Shown: positions 17,954 to 27,155 of the stretch, piece after piece
Layout: every line of letters starts with the position of its first letter
Numbering within the stretch: the stretch's first letter is position 1
DNA from: an uncultured Mailhella sp.
GTDB taxonomy: Bacteria > Desulfobacterota > Desulfovibrionia > Desulfovibrionales > Desulfovibrionaceae
NCBI RefSeq assembly: GCF_944324615.1
Contig: NZ_CALUWY010000002.1
Span: 62,001 to 126,000 of the forward strand
Length of the DNA: 64,000 nt
Direction of reading: 5' to 3'
Made by a program: the position numbers and the translations under genes
The notes under the pieces: generated by a model
The model's input: the letters and a program-made list of their open reading frames with translations, nothing else
Told to the model about the DNA's origin: nothing
Database searches by the model: none

Positions 17954-19873
17954 TCAGACCGCAGTACGGGAGTCCGCGGAGGAAAGTGACTTGTACGCCA
18001 TGAACTGATGGATGAAGAACGCCACGCTGAGCCCCAGGGCCGGAAGAAGCAGCCAGAGGGAACGGAAGAAGGCGCACGCCACCATAAGAATGCCGATGCC
18101 GAAGGTGACGAACCTTGCGGGCATACTGATGGGCATGAACGTGAAGCCGCAGATGCTCATGCTGAGCATGAGTACGGCCACGAGCACCCACAGGAAGGCG
18201 ATGATGCTCACGAAGATGCCGGCATCGGTCTGGCCCAGCATGATCTCGGGGGCGAACACGCAGAAGAAGGGAATGATGAAGGCCACGAATCCCACCTTGA
18301 ACGCTTCAAACGCCGTGACCATGTAGGGCGCTTCCGCTATGCCTGCCGCCGGTATGGCCGCCGTGGCCACGGGAGGCGTAATGCTGGAGAAGACCGCAAA
18401 GATGAACACATACATGTGTGCGGCAAGAACCGGCACGCCGAGGTTGACCAGCGCGGGCACCCCCACCATGGCCACCATGAGGTATGCGGCGAGCGTAGGC
18501 ACGCCCATGCCGAGGAGAATGCACACCAGAGCCGTGATGATGAGCGCGATGAGCACGTTGCCGTCGCAGAGCAGATTGATGATGGAAGGAATGCGTATGC
18601 CCAGGGAAGTCTTGGTCATGACGGCCACGATGGGACCGAGAACGGCGCATGTCACGGCGATCTTGGAACCGGTCACGGCGCCGTCGCGCAGCTCGGGAAT
18701 AAGGGCAGGCAGCGCTTCCTTGATTCTGCCTTCACGCAGCAGGGCCAAGGCGTTGATGCCGAGAAGCGCCACCACGGCCCAGAATACCGTGAACATGGGT
18801 GAAAATCCGAGGAACAGAAGCAGCATGATGATGCCGAGAGGACCGAGGAAAAGGGGTGCTTCCCGGAAAAACTGCTTTCTGGTGTACACATCGGTAAACA
18901 GAGACGAGGAGTCGATGCGGAGCTTCTTGGCCTGAAGCTGCGCGTAGATTCCTATGGACAGGAAGTACAGAAGTGCGGGGAAGAAGGCCGCAGTCATGAC
19001 TTCCACATAGGGAGTGCTGGCCATTTCCGCCAGAACAAAGGCCGTCGCTCCCATGACGGGAGGCATGATCTGTCCCCCGGTGGAGGCCGCCGCCTCAATG
19101 GCACCTGCCTGATGGGGCTTGTAACCGGCCTTCTTCATGAGGGGGATGGTAAAGGTTCCCGTAGTGACCACGTTGGCCAGCGAGCTGCCGGTGATGGAGC
19201 CCACAAGAGCGCTGGAAATAACCGCGGAAATGGCGGGACCTCCGGCCAGTTTCCTGCCGGCCGCCGCACCCACGCGATTGAAGAACTGGCTTGCACCCGT
19301 TGCGGAAAGAAGCGAACCGAACACCACGAACAGGAAGATATAGTTGGCACTTACGCTGAGAGTGCTTCCGTAAAGTCCGCCGGAAAGCCCCATGACGAAG
19401 GTGGTGATCATTTCCGTATAGCTGATTTCCGGGGCGGCGATGGTGCCGGGGAGCATATGCCCGAAATAACAGTACAGGATGAACAAGATGGCCACCAGCG
19501 GAAAAGCCAGACCGAACGCACGCCGGGATGCTTCGATGCAGAGTACCACAAGCAGGGTGCCGACGATCACATCCTGATCAGTGAGCATGCCTATGGGGCC
19601 GCGAATTTCCTGAAGATTACTGTACTCAATAAAAATATAGGATGTTGAATATATGGACAGAACAAGCAGGCAGAGAGCAATTATTTTCTGCAAAGCATTC
19701 TTTGCCTTGCTGAAGGACATGAGATACACAAGAGAAAGCGCAAACATGATGTGGAGATTCTGGTGCTGCGTAGGCTCCAGAAGCACGGACTGGGTATATA
19801 CCATATGATAGAGAATCATGATGGAACCCAGTATCGTCATGATGGCGACAAGGTACTTATCAAGCAATTTCAT
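17954..19873 (-). CDS. TRAP transporter fused 4TM/12TM permease (TAXI type)
   Basis: A 639-residue integral inner-membrane protein in which the small (DctQ-like) and large (DctM-like) TRAP subunits are fused, the arrangement usual for TAXI-TRAP systems. The N-terminal four helices end near residue 130. The DctM part has SANYIFLFVVFGSLLSATG, SGSITGSS-like VGSITGSSLANVVTTG, the GGQIMPPVMGA hairpin and a second repeat ending with ITPPVATAA. These are the paired SxxG/TGGQ-type substrate and sodium regions of the family. It drives Na+-coupled uptake of an organic anion supplied by the binding protein encoded 62 bases upstream. ATG 19873 follows AAGGAGCG. Confidence 0.95.
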   Translation of the reverse strand: MKLLDKYLVAIMTILGSIMILYHMVYTQSVLLEPTQHQNLHIMFALSLVYLMSFSKAKNALQKIIALCLLVLSIYSTSYIFIEYSNLQEIRGPIGMLTDQDVIVGTLLVVLCIEASRRAFGLAFPLVAILFILYCYFGHMLPGTIAAPEISYTEMITTFVMGLSGGLYGSTLSVSANYIFLFVVFGSLLSATGASQFFNRVGAAAGRKLAGGPAISAVISSALVGSITGSSLANVVTTGTFTIPLMKKAGYKPHQAGAIEAAASTGGQIMPPVMGATAFVLAEMASTPYVEVMTAAFFPALLYFLSIGIYAQLQAKKLRIDSSSLFTDVYTRKQFFREAPLFLGPLGIIMLLLFLGFSPMFTVFWAVVALLGINALALLREGRIKEALPALIPELRDGAVTGSKIAVTCAVLGPIVAVMTKTSLGIRIPSIINLLCDGNVLIALIITALVCILLGMGVPTLAAYLMVAMVGVPALVNLGVPVLAAHMYVFIFAVFSSITPPVATAAIPAAGIAEAPYMVTAFEAFKVGFVAFIIPFFCVFAPEIMLGQTDAGIFVSIIAFLWVLVAVLMLSMSICGFTFMPISMPARFVTFGIGILMVACAFFRSLWLLLPALGLSVAFFIHQFMAYKSLSSADSRTAV

Positions 19874-19935
19874 AACAGCGCTCCTTCTTCTTACTGAGGA
19901 ATCGGCAGGGAAGGCCTCCTTCCCCGCCTTCGGCC

Positions 19936-20919
19936 TTAACGGAGACCCTTTTCCTTGTAGTAACGGAGAGCACCGGGATGAATGTCCTCATCCTTGAAAA
20001 ATTCCCTGGAAGGAACCGTCACATTGACGGACATGGCCTTCCCCACGGGGGTGTACTTGCTGAACTCGTCCTGCTGCTCGCACAGCAGCTTGGCGATGGT
20101 ATACGCCAGCTCGTCGGGAGTTTCGTCAAAGCCGCCGATGCCGAGGCGTTCTTCCCATGTCATGATGTCCTGTTCGGGAACATTTTCCGCAATGCTGCCC
20201 TTGGGCATGAGCACGGGGATGTAGAGCATCTTTTCCGCCTCAGTGGCTTCCTTCATGAACTTTTCATCCACACTGATGAAATGCGGAGCGCCGCGGGAGG
20301 CAACAATTTCCGCATAGGCGGGAATGGGCATCCACGGACCGTCGGCACAGGTGGTGATGCCCAGGGCGCCCACATCGGCCGTACCGTCCAGAAGGCCGTT
20401 CTGTACCGCCGTCCAGTTGGCATAGGTGGGCTTCATCTTGTCACTGCCGGGAATGGCACGCTTCAGAATGTTCCAGAAATGCCGGCCGCTGGAAGACATG
20501 ATGCTGGTGGTGATGAAGCGCTTGCCGCTTATGTCGGCCACGGTCCTGATATCGTCCTCATAGGTGATGAGCGTCTGGACGTTCTGCGTCACGAAGCCGA
20601 TGAGCTTGACGTTCTTGACCGCCCTGGGATAGGGGCTGTTGCCCTGAACGGCGTCCACGAACGAGGTGGTGCTCGTGGCGAACACGGTCTTTGCAGGCTT
20701 CTGGGAAGCCTTGATGAGACTGGCAGGAGATCCCGTTGTTTCCACGGGCAGCAGTTCAAACTGCGGAGCCTGCTGCTTTATGATTTCCGAAAGGGCAAAA
20801 CTGTACTGGTACTGCGTCCCTCCAAAAATGCCCGCCGTAATTTCAAAACGTTCGGCGGCCTGTGCGCTCAGCGTACCGCAGGCGATGATTCCGAGAGTGG
20901 CGACGATGTGCTTCAACAT
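19936..20919 (-). CDS. TAXI-family TRAP solute-binding protein
   Basis: A 327-residue periplasmic protein. The first 21 residues form a signal peptide (MLKHIVATLGIIACGTLSAQA), followed by ERFEITAGIFGGTQYQYSFALSEII, the TAXI opening in which the glycine-rich segment contacts the ligand. I chose ATG 20919 (after GGAG) over a start 13 codons upstream because it begins directly with the signal peptide. TAXI proteins carry carboxylates, often dicarboxylates or amino acids, to a fused TRAP permease; the ligand here is unknown. It is the first gene of the minus-strand operon divergent from the LysR gene. Confidence 0.93.
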   Translation of the reverse strand: MLKHIVATLGIIACGTLSAQAAERFEITAGIFGGTQYQYSFALSEIIKQQAPQFELLPVETTGSPASLIKASQKPAKTVFATSTTSFVDAVQGNSPYPRAVKNVKLIGFVTQNVQTLITYEDDIRTVADISGKRFITTSIMSSSGRHFWNILKRAIPGSDKMKPTYANWTAVQNGLLDGTADVGALGITTCADGPWMPIPAYAEIVASRGAPHFISVDEKFMKEATEAEKMLYIPVLMPKGSIAENVPEQDIMTWEERLGIGGFDETPDELAYTIAKLLCEQQDEFSKYTPVGKAMSVNVTVPSREFFKDEDIHPGALRYYKEKGLR

Positions 20920-21131
20920 GGGCAGTCTCCGTGGTGGGGTGGATGAAAATTTGACCATGGTGAAGTATTAGCGCCGTACGCTTGTGAAAATCAAAACAAA
21001 TATTTTTATAGTAGCATGAATTAATTTGATAGGCCTGCTATCCGCCGCGCTTAATTCAGTTGACTATTATCACTGGATATATCAACATATTGATTTGATT
21101 GTAAAAGATTTTCAAAGTCGGAGTATGGGGC
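20920..21131. promoter_or_regulatory. Divergent control region with two inverted repeats
   Basis: This AT-rich spacer lies between the TAXI-TRAP operon (-) and lysR (+). It holds GATAG-N5-CTATC at 21028-21042 and ATCAA-CATA-TTGAT at 21081-21094. Both are plausible sites for the adjacent LysR-type regulator. The sites are seen in the sequence; binding is inference. Confidence 0.4.
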
Positions 21132-22082
21132 ATGATACCGGAAATCACAGGGGACTTTCTGCAGCAGCTGAGAGGTTTTTACTACGTCGCCACGAGCGGC
21201 AGCGTTTCCGACGCCGCAAGTCAGATGAACCGGACGCAAAGCGCCGTAACGTATCAGATACAGCTTCTGGAAAAAGAACTCGGCATCGTGCTTTTCCTCC
21301 GCCTGAAGAATAAAATGATCCTTACGGAGGAAGGAAAGCATCTTCTTACATGGGCTCTGCGCATATTCGATACCATTTCCGGCATGCAGGAAGAGCTGCA
21401 GGGAAAGAAGCAGACAGGCTGCCTCTGCATTGCCGGAAGCCGGCCGATGTTCAATTCCCGGGAGTTCACACAATCGCTGCTGGAATTTCACAGGGAATGG
21501 CCCAATATCCATGTTTCCCTGAACAGCGCCCATCCTTCATTCATTTACTCGGGGATAAAAAACGGACAGAACGACTTCGGTCTCATCGGCATGTCCAACA
21601 CGTTTGAAGATCTCGACTTCATTCCCCTCTTCCGCTCCCCCTTCCTGCTTGCCATAGGAAAGAATGAAGCCGCAGCCCTGCCCTCCGTCATCACGCCCGA
21701 CGTGCTGAAGAGTCTTCCCTATATTTCCTTCTCCATCAACCTGAGGGAACACATATTGAAATACCACTTTGTTCCTGAACAGATACAGGAATATATGAGC
21801 AACAATTCCGTGCTTTCATGCAGCAATTATTTCATTATCATGAACTATGTGGCCATGGGGCTGGGCTGCACCATCATCGACACTTTTTCCTTCAAGAGCT
21901 TCAATATTCCGGATAAAATTCACGTCATCGACATCAGTTCCATGGTGGAACCGCTTCAGTACGGCATTCTTCTCAGAAAAAAGAGCAATATTTCACAATT
22001 CAAGAAAAACTTCATCGACATGCTTGAGCACAGGCTGAAAAACATCAGCTTTGAAGAAAATATCCCCCACTTTCTTGCCTGA
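21132..22082 (+). CDS. LysR-family transcriptional regulator
   Basis: A 316-residue DNA-binding protein. The winged helix-turn-helix spans about residues 8-66 (FYYVATSGSVSDAASQMNRTQSAVTYQIQLLEKELG), followed by a linker helix and a periplasmic-binding-protein-like effector domain (from SRPMFNSREF to the end). It is transcribed away from the TAXI-TRAP/flavoprotein operon, the common arrangement for a LysR regulator and its target, so it probably senses the transported compound or a derivative. ATG 21132 follows GGAG/GGGG. The length is normal. Its base composition is slightly richer in A+T than the operon's, so it may have a separate history. Confidence 0.92.
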   Translation: MIPEITGDFLQQLRGFYYVATSGSVSDAASQMNRTQSAVTYQIQLLEKELGIVLFLRLKNKMILTEEGKHLLTWALRIFDTISGMQEELQGKKQTGCLCIAGSRPMFNSREFTQSLLEFHREWPNIHVSLNSAHPSFIYSGIKNGQNDFGLIGMSNTFEDLDFIPLFRSPFLLAIGKNEAAALPSVITPDVLKSLPYISFSINLREHILKYHFVPEQIQEYMSNNSVLSCSNYFIIMNYVAMGLGCTIIDTFSFKSFNIPDKIHVIDISSMVEPLQYGILLRKKSNISQFKKNFIDMLEHRLKNISFEENIPHFLA

Positions 22083-22244
22083 CGGCGTACCGGAAACACG
22101 TCTCCCGGGAAAAACCGTTCCGGCAACACACCTTCCGGACGTGCCTTCCCGTATGAAAAGCCGTTCCGCAGTCTCCGCCCGGAACAGACGCCGTCCGCAA
22201 AAGTCCGCGTGCACCGTGTTTTCCCCGCCTGAACCGGCAGTCGT

Positions 22245-23438
22245 TCACTCCTCAGAAAGCACCTTTCCGCATGCTCTGAGCACGTCTTCCACCTGTATCT
22301 GCTCAAGGGAACGGCAATACGCATGCCCCTTCAGGCATGTCTGCTGCCATGTCTGCATGATGCCCTCACAGCCGTTCGGGCATTCCGTTCCGGAAAGCGC
22401 GATGTTCTCCGGGTAGCCCAGCATCCGGGCGCAGGACGGGCCGAAGAGCACCACGGAGCTGCCTGCACGAAGGAAATGACGCAGATGAGGGATAAGCCCT
22501 TCGCCGCCGATGTGCAGGCTCGCCTCCTTCACCATGACCATGAGTTCCTCGAAGGAGGTTTTTCCCCGCAGATCCTTCACGCAGGCATCGCCTGCAAGAT
22601 CCACGCTTCCGTCCGAACCGATGAGAACCAGATCATACGCGGGAAAACGTGTCTCCATGGCATGCAGAAGCTCCCGGTATTTTTCCGCCGACCAGAGCTT
22701 CAGCGAATCTGCGCATGACCCGGCTTCCCGCTGAAGGGTCACAAAGGGGCGCGCAAGGCCGAATTTCTCCCGGACCTTCGGGATATCGACGCATGTCAGG
22801 GTGAAATCGCTGTCCTTCAGATGCAGGGAACCGTCGAAATCCGGCTGACGTCTCCGGCCTCCGCCCATCACGTCCGCATAATGAATACCCATGGCCTGGT
22901 TTTCATCGAGATAAAACGACGCATGGGCCGCCTGAAAACGCAGAAGCCTCTGCGCATAATCGTAAAGGGCGGAAGACATCTTTTCGAGGCGCTCCCAGCA
23001 CACCGCCTTGAGCTGAGGATTCTGCATGACGTCGAACACGGCGTCGTAGCGCTCGAAGGGAACATGCTCCTTCAGGCTCCGTATCTCCGCCACACAGGGC
23101 ATGTTCCGGCACAGGGCGCGCATGACGTCCTTCGGTGTGTTCGTATAGATATCCACCGCCCGGCCGGAGCCCGGCAGAGCGGTCAGCGCATCCAGCCAGG
23201 AAAGATTGATGATGATGTCGCCTATGCCGCCGCGAAGAAGAAACGCAAGACGGGAATCTCCCTTCCTGCGGGAAGGAGGGATGAGTGTCACTTCCCCGAT
23301 GACATGGCCGGAAACGGCCCTGCCCAGTGCCCATGCCGCCAGCCTGAGGGCTGCAAGGCGCGGATGAGAAGGAAAGGCGGAACGAAGTTTTTCCACCTGA
23401 TGGCTGGCCTTGTCGAAAAAAGGAAGGAAAGAAGGCAT
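22245..23438 (-). CDS. GT9-like glycosyltransferase (heptosyltransferase fold)
   Basis: A 397-residue GT-B protein resembling ADP-heptose:LPS heptosyltransferases. The N-terminal half has FLLRGGIGDIIINLSWLDAL, the GxGD-type acceptor loop of GT9. The C-terminal half has VTLQREAGSCADSLKLWS and EGLIPHLRHF (GGEG followed by the sugar-nucleotide site), and it ends with a cysteine cluster spaced C-x3-C-x10-C. It likely adds a heptose-like or deoxyhexose unit on the cytoplasmic face. Start ATG 23438 follows GGGAGTTTG, two bases after the previous stop. It is the last gene of the ten-gene cluster. Confidence 0.75.
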   Translation of the reverse strand: MPSFLPFFDKASHQVEKLRSAFPSHPRLAALRLAAWALGRAVSGHVIGEVTLIPPSRRKGDSRLAFLLRGGIGDIIINLSWLDALTALPGSGRAVDIYTNTPKDVMRALCRNMPCVAEIRSLKEHVPFERYDAVFDVMQNPQLKAVCWERLEKMSSALYDYAQRLLRFQAAHASFYLDENQAMGIHYADVMGGGRRRQPDFDGSLHLKDSDFTLTCVDIPKVREKFGLARPFVTLQREAGSCADSLKLWSAEKYRELLHAMETRFPAYDLVLIGSDGSVDLAGDACVKDLRGKTSFEELMVMVKEASLHIGGEGLIPHLRHFLRAGSSVVLFGPSCARMLGYPENIALSGTECPNGCEGIMQTWQQTCLKGHAYCRSLEQIQVEDVLRACGKVLSEE

Positions 23439-23440
23439 GA

Positions 23441-24892
23441 TCAAACTCCCTGAAACCGGGGAAGACGGGAAAGCAGCATGGCCGCACTTTCCTTCCAGGA
23501 AAGGGGCCGTATCCCTGCCGGGGATATGGTCCGGCCTTCGGCGTCGCGCAAAAGCCATGCTTCCAGACATGAGGCCAGATCTTCCGGCTCGCGTCCGGTG
23601 AAATAGGCGGCATGTTCGCCCGCAGTTTCCCGAAACACAGGCATATCCCGCAGAATGAGGGGCCTGCCGTGCTTCGCCCCCTCCGCCACGGCAAGTCCGA
23701 AGCCCTCCGCTTCCGAAGGAAACAGCACGCAGCCTGCCGCATCGTACAGCCTGCCGAGGTATGCATCGCCGATACCACTGAGCCAGAACAGACGTCTGCC
23801 GTTTTCGGGATGTCGCTCCAGACGCGCCGCAAGCTCGTCGACGCCCCAGCCGCGGCGGCCCACCATGACAAAATTCACATCGACGCCCTTTGACCAGAGT
23901 ATTTCCATGGCGGCCAGCGCCTGCCCGTAGCCCTTTCTTTTCTCCACCGTGCTCACGGTGAGAAAGCTCGGGCGCCTCTTCATGGCGGAGAATACGGCAC
24001 AGGCGCTCTCCGGCAAGGTCTCCCCCGCAGCGGCATGGTCCATGTCGCCGCCGAGGTGGAACCAGTCCACGAAGAACGGTCCGTTCCATCCGTTTTCCCT
24101 GCGCCAGGCCCGATAATCCTCAGCCACGTCTGCAGAAACCGTGATGACCCCGTCGAACTGGGAAATCAGAGGAAGCCAGCGGACAAAGTCGTCCCGGAAC
24201 GCCGCGGGACAGAATTCGGGATGACGAAGAGGAATAAGATCGTGCACCAGAAAAATAATTCTCACTCCCTTTTGCTGCAATGCCTTCAACACCTGAAAAT
24301 GACTCTCCACTTCCCGGGTATCGGGAACAGGGCTGAGAAGAATATCCCCTTTCCGGAAGATGACCGGCATATCCGGAGCCTCTCCGGGCCGCTCACTGTT
24401 CCGTGTGAAGCTGCGGGCATGAACATACCCCGAACAGTATCCCGTTGTATATACGGGATACACCGCATAGTCGCCGGAAGTATCCTCCGTCAGGGCATGA
24501 AGCAGACTGCGGGTCACGCGCGCAACCCCCGATGTCTCCTCTCTGAAGGCCAGAGGACCGATGTTCCAGAAAAGTCTGCGCCTGCCTTCTTCCAGAAAGA
24601 GCGGCCCGGCAGAGGGGCCTGTCGGCGTGCCTCGTCTTCTCAGCTTGAAAAGTTCCAGTCCGCCCAGGCGGCAGCATGTCTTATAGGGGAAGCGCTCCAC
24701 ACGCAGAAGCGGCAGGCCGCCGATCTCCACACAGGTCACAAAACCCCGTCTGCGCAGTCTGACGACCCTCAGCCCCGCCACATACACATCCTGCACAGAC
24801 TCCCGGAGCAACCTGTCCTCCCCGTCGCACACCGTATTTCCGCGCATTCTCTCTTCAGAATCACGCCTTGTCCGCTTCCAGAATGGATACAT
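23441..24892 (-). CDS. GT4-family glycosyltransferase with N-terminal extension
   Basis: A 483-residue GT-B enzyme. The C-terminal domain is typical of family GT4: LTVSTVEKRKGYGQALAAMEIL, then FLPSEAEGFGLAVAEGAKHGRP (read here as VLFPSEAEGFG), the E-x7-E donor site. The middle part has LVHDLIPLRHPEFC and ITVSADVAEDY, the acceptor domain. The first 100 residues are basic, Cys-containing and not part of a normal GT4; the true start could be internal (for example MRGNTV, 15 codons in). ATG 24892 follows GGAGCG. It probably transfers mannose or a GDP-deoxyhexose given the upstream manC-manB-gmd genes. Confidence 0.82.
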   Translation of the reverse strand: MYPFWKRTRRDSEERMRGNTVCDGEDRLLRESVQDVYVAGLRVVRLRRRGFVTCVEIGGLPLLRVERFPYKTCCRLGGLELFKLRRRGTPTGPSAGPLFLEEGRRRLFWNIGPLAFREETSGVARVTRSLLHALTEDTSGDYAVYPVYTTGYCSGYVHARSFTRNSERPGEAPDMPVIFRKGDILLSPVPDTREVESHFQVLKALQQKGVRIIFLVHDLIPLRHPEFCPAAFRDDFVRWLPLISQFDGVITVSADVAEDYRAWRRENGWNGPFFVDWFHLGGDMDHAAAGETLPESACAVFSAMKRRPSFLTVSTVEKRKGYGQALAAMEILWSKGVDVNFVMVGRRGWGVDELAARLERHPENGRRLFWLSGIGDAYLGRLYDAAGCVLFPSEAEGFGLAVAEGAKHGRPLILRDMPVFRETAGEHAAYFTGREPEDLASCLEAWLLRDAEGRTISPAGIRPLSWKESAAMLLSRLPRFQGV

Positions 24893-24930
24893 GCACTACG
24901 CTCCACGCAAACACACTTTTCCGCAGCCAT

Positions 24931-24946
24931 GTAAACGAAAGTTTAC
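24931..24946. other. Short perfect inverted repeat with GAAA loop, in the 149-base gap 24893-25041
   Basis: GTAAAC (24931-24936) and GTTTAC (24941-24946) flank GAAA. It lies between two glycosyltransferase genes of the minus-strand cluster, in the only sizeable gap there, and could be an attenuator or a site for an internal promoter. No gene is visible in the gap. Confidence 0.3.
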
Positions 24947-25041
24947 TTTCCGCCGTATGAGGGCAGATTCTGCCCCGAACCCTGTGCCGTTCCATAGTCC
25001 CGCTGTTTCCACGCAGGCCCACAGGCAGCACAATGTGCGCA

Positions 25042-26130
25042 TCACACGGACTCTGCCCAGATCAGACTGCCGTCGATGAAATGATTGAAGAATGCCCGCT
25101 TCGCACAGGGAAGCACGTTGTCGGGCTGCCCGTCGATCAGCTTCTTCAGGCCGTGCATGAGTTCCAGCGCGCATTCCCTGTATGTGGAGGCGGAAAGGGG
25201 AATCTCCCGCAGCCAGCGGCAGAAGTCCGGCGTGTATTTCGTCCCTGCCTCTTCGGCATGGGCATCCACCCACAGGTCATGCTCATTGCGGTTCTGCCTG
25301 ACGAGCGGTTCCCCGAAACTGATGAAGTCTCCCATGTGCCAGGCGATGCGCTCGACCACATAGGAGGCCCATATATCGTCGAAACGCCCTATGCCGGGGC
25401 AGAGAAAATAGCCCGGAACAATATCCCTGTGTATGGCCGTGTTCTGGGAATTGAAGGGACTGTACACCCCTTTCTGCAGGGCAAAATTTCCGCTGCGCGC
25501 ATATTCCGTCACATCTATGGGCGCGGCGAGGCGGGTCACGGCATCAATATCAGGATCCCCCAGCCAGAAGCCGCCGTTGGCCACGCAGCGCACCTTTTCC
25601 CGCCCCACGGTACAGGGGGCGTCGTGCACGCGCTCCGGCCAGGAATAGCCCCGGGGGAAGAACGGCCTCCCCTGCCTGTCCTTCAGCCACGAACAGATAT
25701 TATGCCAGCCCGTGGGGGAAGAAACCACATCCATATCCGTCACGCCGCCCAGATGAGCATGCCCGCCCACATAATCCTCGCAGGCGAGATAGTTGTCGTC
25801 GTCGATGAGAACAATGATGTCCGCGCCTTCATCATAAGCCTTCAGAATGGCCACGTTCCTGCGCTGAAGGCAGTTCCACGGCAGAAAACCGTTGAGACGT
25901 GGACGGGAGGCCATGAAGCCTTCCTGCGCCTCCACATCCATGAAGAGCACGGAAATGCCGTAGCGCTCTTCCAGCATGCGGCAGTACTCTGCGGCCTCCG
26001 GCGGCGTTTTTCTGTCGCCGGTGATGACGATATCCACGTCGTCCTGCCTGCCGTGTTTCAGAACATCTCTGACATAGTCCTCTATCAGATACGGCACATG
26101 AATCGTCGTCGTGGTGATGGTGGTCTTCAT
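25042..26130 (-). CDS. Predicted GT-A-fold glycosyltransferase, family unclear
   Basis: A 362-residue soluble protein. The N-terminal beta strand (TTTIHVPYLIEDYV), VDIVITGDRKTPPEA and LIDDDNYL near residue 105 are consistent with a nucleotide-sugar GT-A fold, with DDD as the metal site. The segment FLPWNCLQRRNVAILKAYDEGAD leads into it. The gross pattern recalls reversibly glycosylated/STELLO-type proteins, but I cannot place it firmly and no enzymatic partner is shown. ATG 26130 follows GAGAAGAG, 17 bases after the upstream glycosyltransferase. It probably acts in the same glycan pathway. Confidence 0.6.
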   Translation of the reverse strand: MKTTITTTTIHVPYLIEDYVRDVLKHGRQDDVDIVITGDRKTPPEAAEYCRMLEERYGISVLFMDVEAQEGFMASRPRLNGFLPWNCLQRRNVAILKAYDEGADIIVLIDDDNYLACEDYVGGHAHLGGVTDMDVVSSPTGWHNICSWLKDRQGRPFFPRGYSWPERVHDAPCTVGREKVRCVANGGFWLGDPDIDAVTRLAAPIDVTEYARSGNFALQKGVYSPFNSQNTAIHRDIVPGYFLCPGIGRFDDIWASYVVERIAWHMGDFISFGEPLVRQNRNEHDLWVDAHAEEAGTKYTPDFCRWLREIPLSASTYRECALELMHGLKKLIDGQPDNVLPCAKRAFFNHFIDGSLIWAESV

Positions 26131-26147
26131 ACACTCTTCTCACTGCA

Positions 26148-27155
26148 TTAAAATGTTACCTTGAACAGGGGAATACATCCGAACAGATAATATTTCCTTC
26201 TTGATGACGTATATTTGATTTTCATAATCAACAGAAAATGGAATAAGTATATTTTTTCCTTTTTCACATCATCCATGCAGTTTACGGAAGAGAGCATATT
26301 AACATAATCGATAAATTTATTATAATCGAAGTTTTTCAGATCAAGACCGACCATGAAGTTGATGAGCTTCTGCAGAAAATGCCTGGGATATACCGCCGAT
26401 GTCTTTTCTCCGAAATGGTAGATGTCGAGGCAGTCCTCAAGTTCCATGTCCTTGTAAAACAGGCTGTAGAACTTCAGCATGATGGAGGCGAGAATGCACA
26501 GCGTCTTCTGGTGACTCTGCTTGTCCTTCATCTGGGACGATATGCCCCCGAGCCTGTAGTAGGATATCTTTTCATCCATATACACGCCCTTGTAATCCCG
26601 GAGGATAAGCCGTATCGCCAGATCATAATCCCCCCCTATGCCGAACGAGGCGTCATAGTTGCCTTCTTTTTCCAGCACATCCCTGCGGATGAAAAAAGCC
26701 TGATGAGAATAGGGCATGTCGCGCCAGAAGTTTTCCATGCGCGGGACAAAGGTTCCCACCACCTTCCGCTTTTCATCAATGATGTCCGCCTTGCCGTAGA
26801 GGTAATCCGCCTTCTTCTCCTCCATGAGCGCCACACAGCGTTCCACGACGGTATCGTCATGAAAATAATCGTCGGAATTCAGAAACATGACATACTTGCC
26901 GTGGGCATGCTTCATGGCGTTGTTGTACGCTTCGTCGATGCCGCCGTCCGGTTCGGAAAACACCTGAAGGCCCGTATAGCAGGAGAGCAGCTCCAGCGTT
27001 CCGTCGCAGGATTCTCCGTCCTGAATGATATATTCCATGTTCGGATACGACTGAGAGCGCACGCTTTCCACGCACTTGTCCAGATATTCCTTCCGGTCGT
27101 TGTCGATAATGTTCAGCGTAACCGTTATTATGGAAACAAGAGGCCTGTCATCCAT
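26148..27155 (-). CDS. GT2-family glycosyltransferase
   Basis: A 335-residue GT-A enzyme with the GT2 pattern: VSIITVTLNII at the N-terminus, IIQDGESCDGT (first Asp), SEPDGGIDEAYNNAMKHAHG, and FLNSDDYF (the DxD metal site), then GDYDLAIRL (catalytic acidic block). The C-terminal 100 residues are more hydrophobic but do not form clear membrane helices. I chose ATG 27155 because GGAG precedes it; this start overlaps the stop of the preceding GT8 gene (TGATG). The last 300 bases are more A+T-rich than the rest of the operon. Confidence 0.88.
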   Translation of the reverse strand: MDDRPLVSIITVTLNIIDNDRKEYLDKCVESVRSQSYPNMEYIIQDGESCDGTLELLSCYTGLQVFSEPDGGIDEAYNNAMKHAHGKYVMFLNSDDYFHDDTVVERCVALMEEKKADYLYGKADIIDEKRKVVGTFVPRMENFWRDMPYSHQAFFIRRDVLEKEGNYDASFGIGGDYDLAIRLILRDYKGVYMDEKISYYRLGGISSQMKDKQSHQKTLCILASIMLKFYSLFYKDMELEDCLDIYHFGEKTSAVYPRHFLQKLINFMVGLDLKNFDYNKFIDYVNMLSSVNCMDDVKKEKIYLFHFLLIMKIKYTSSRRKYYLFGCIPLFKVTF

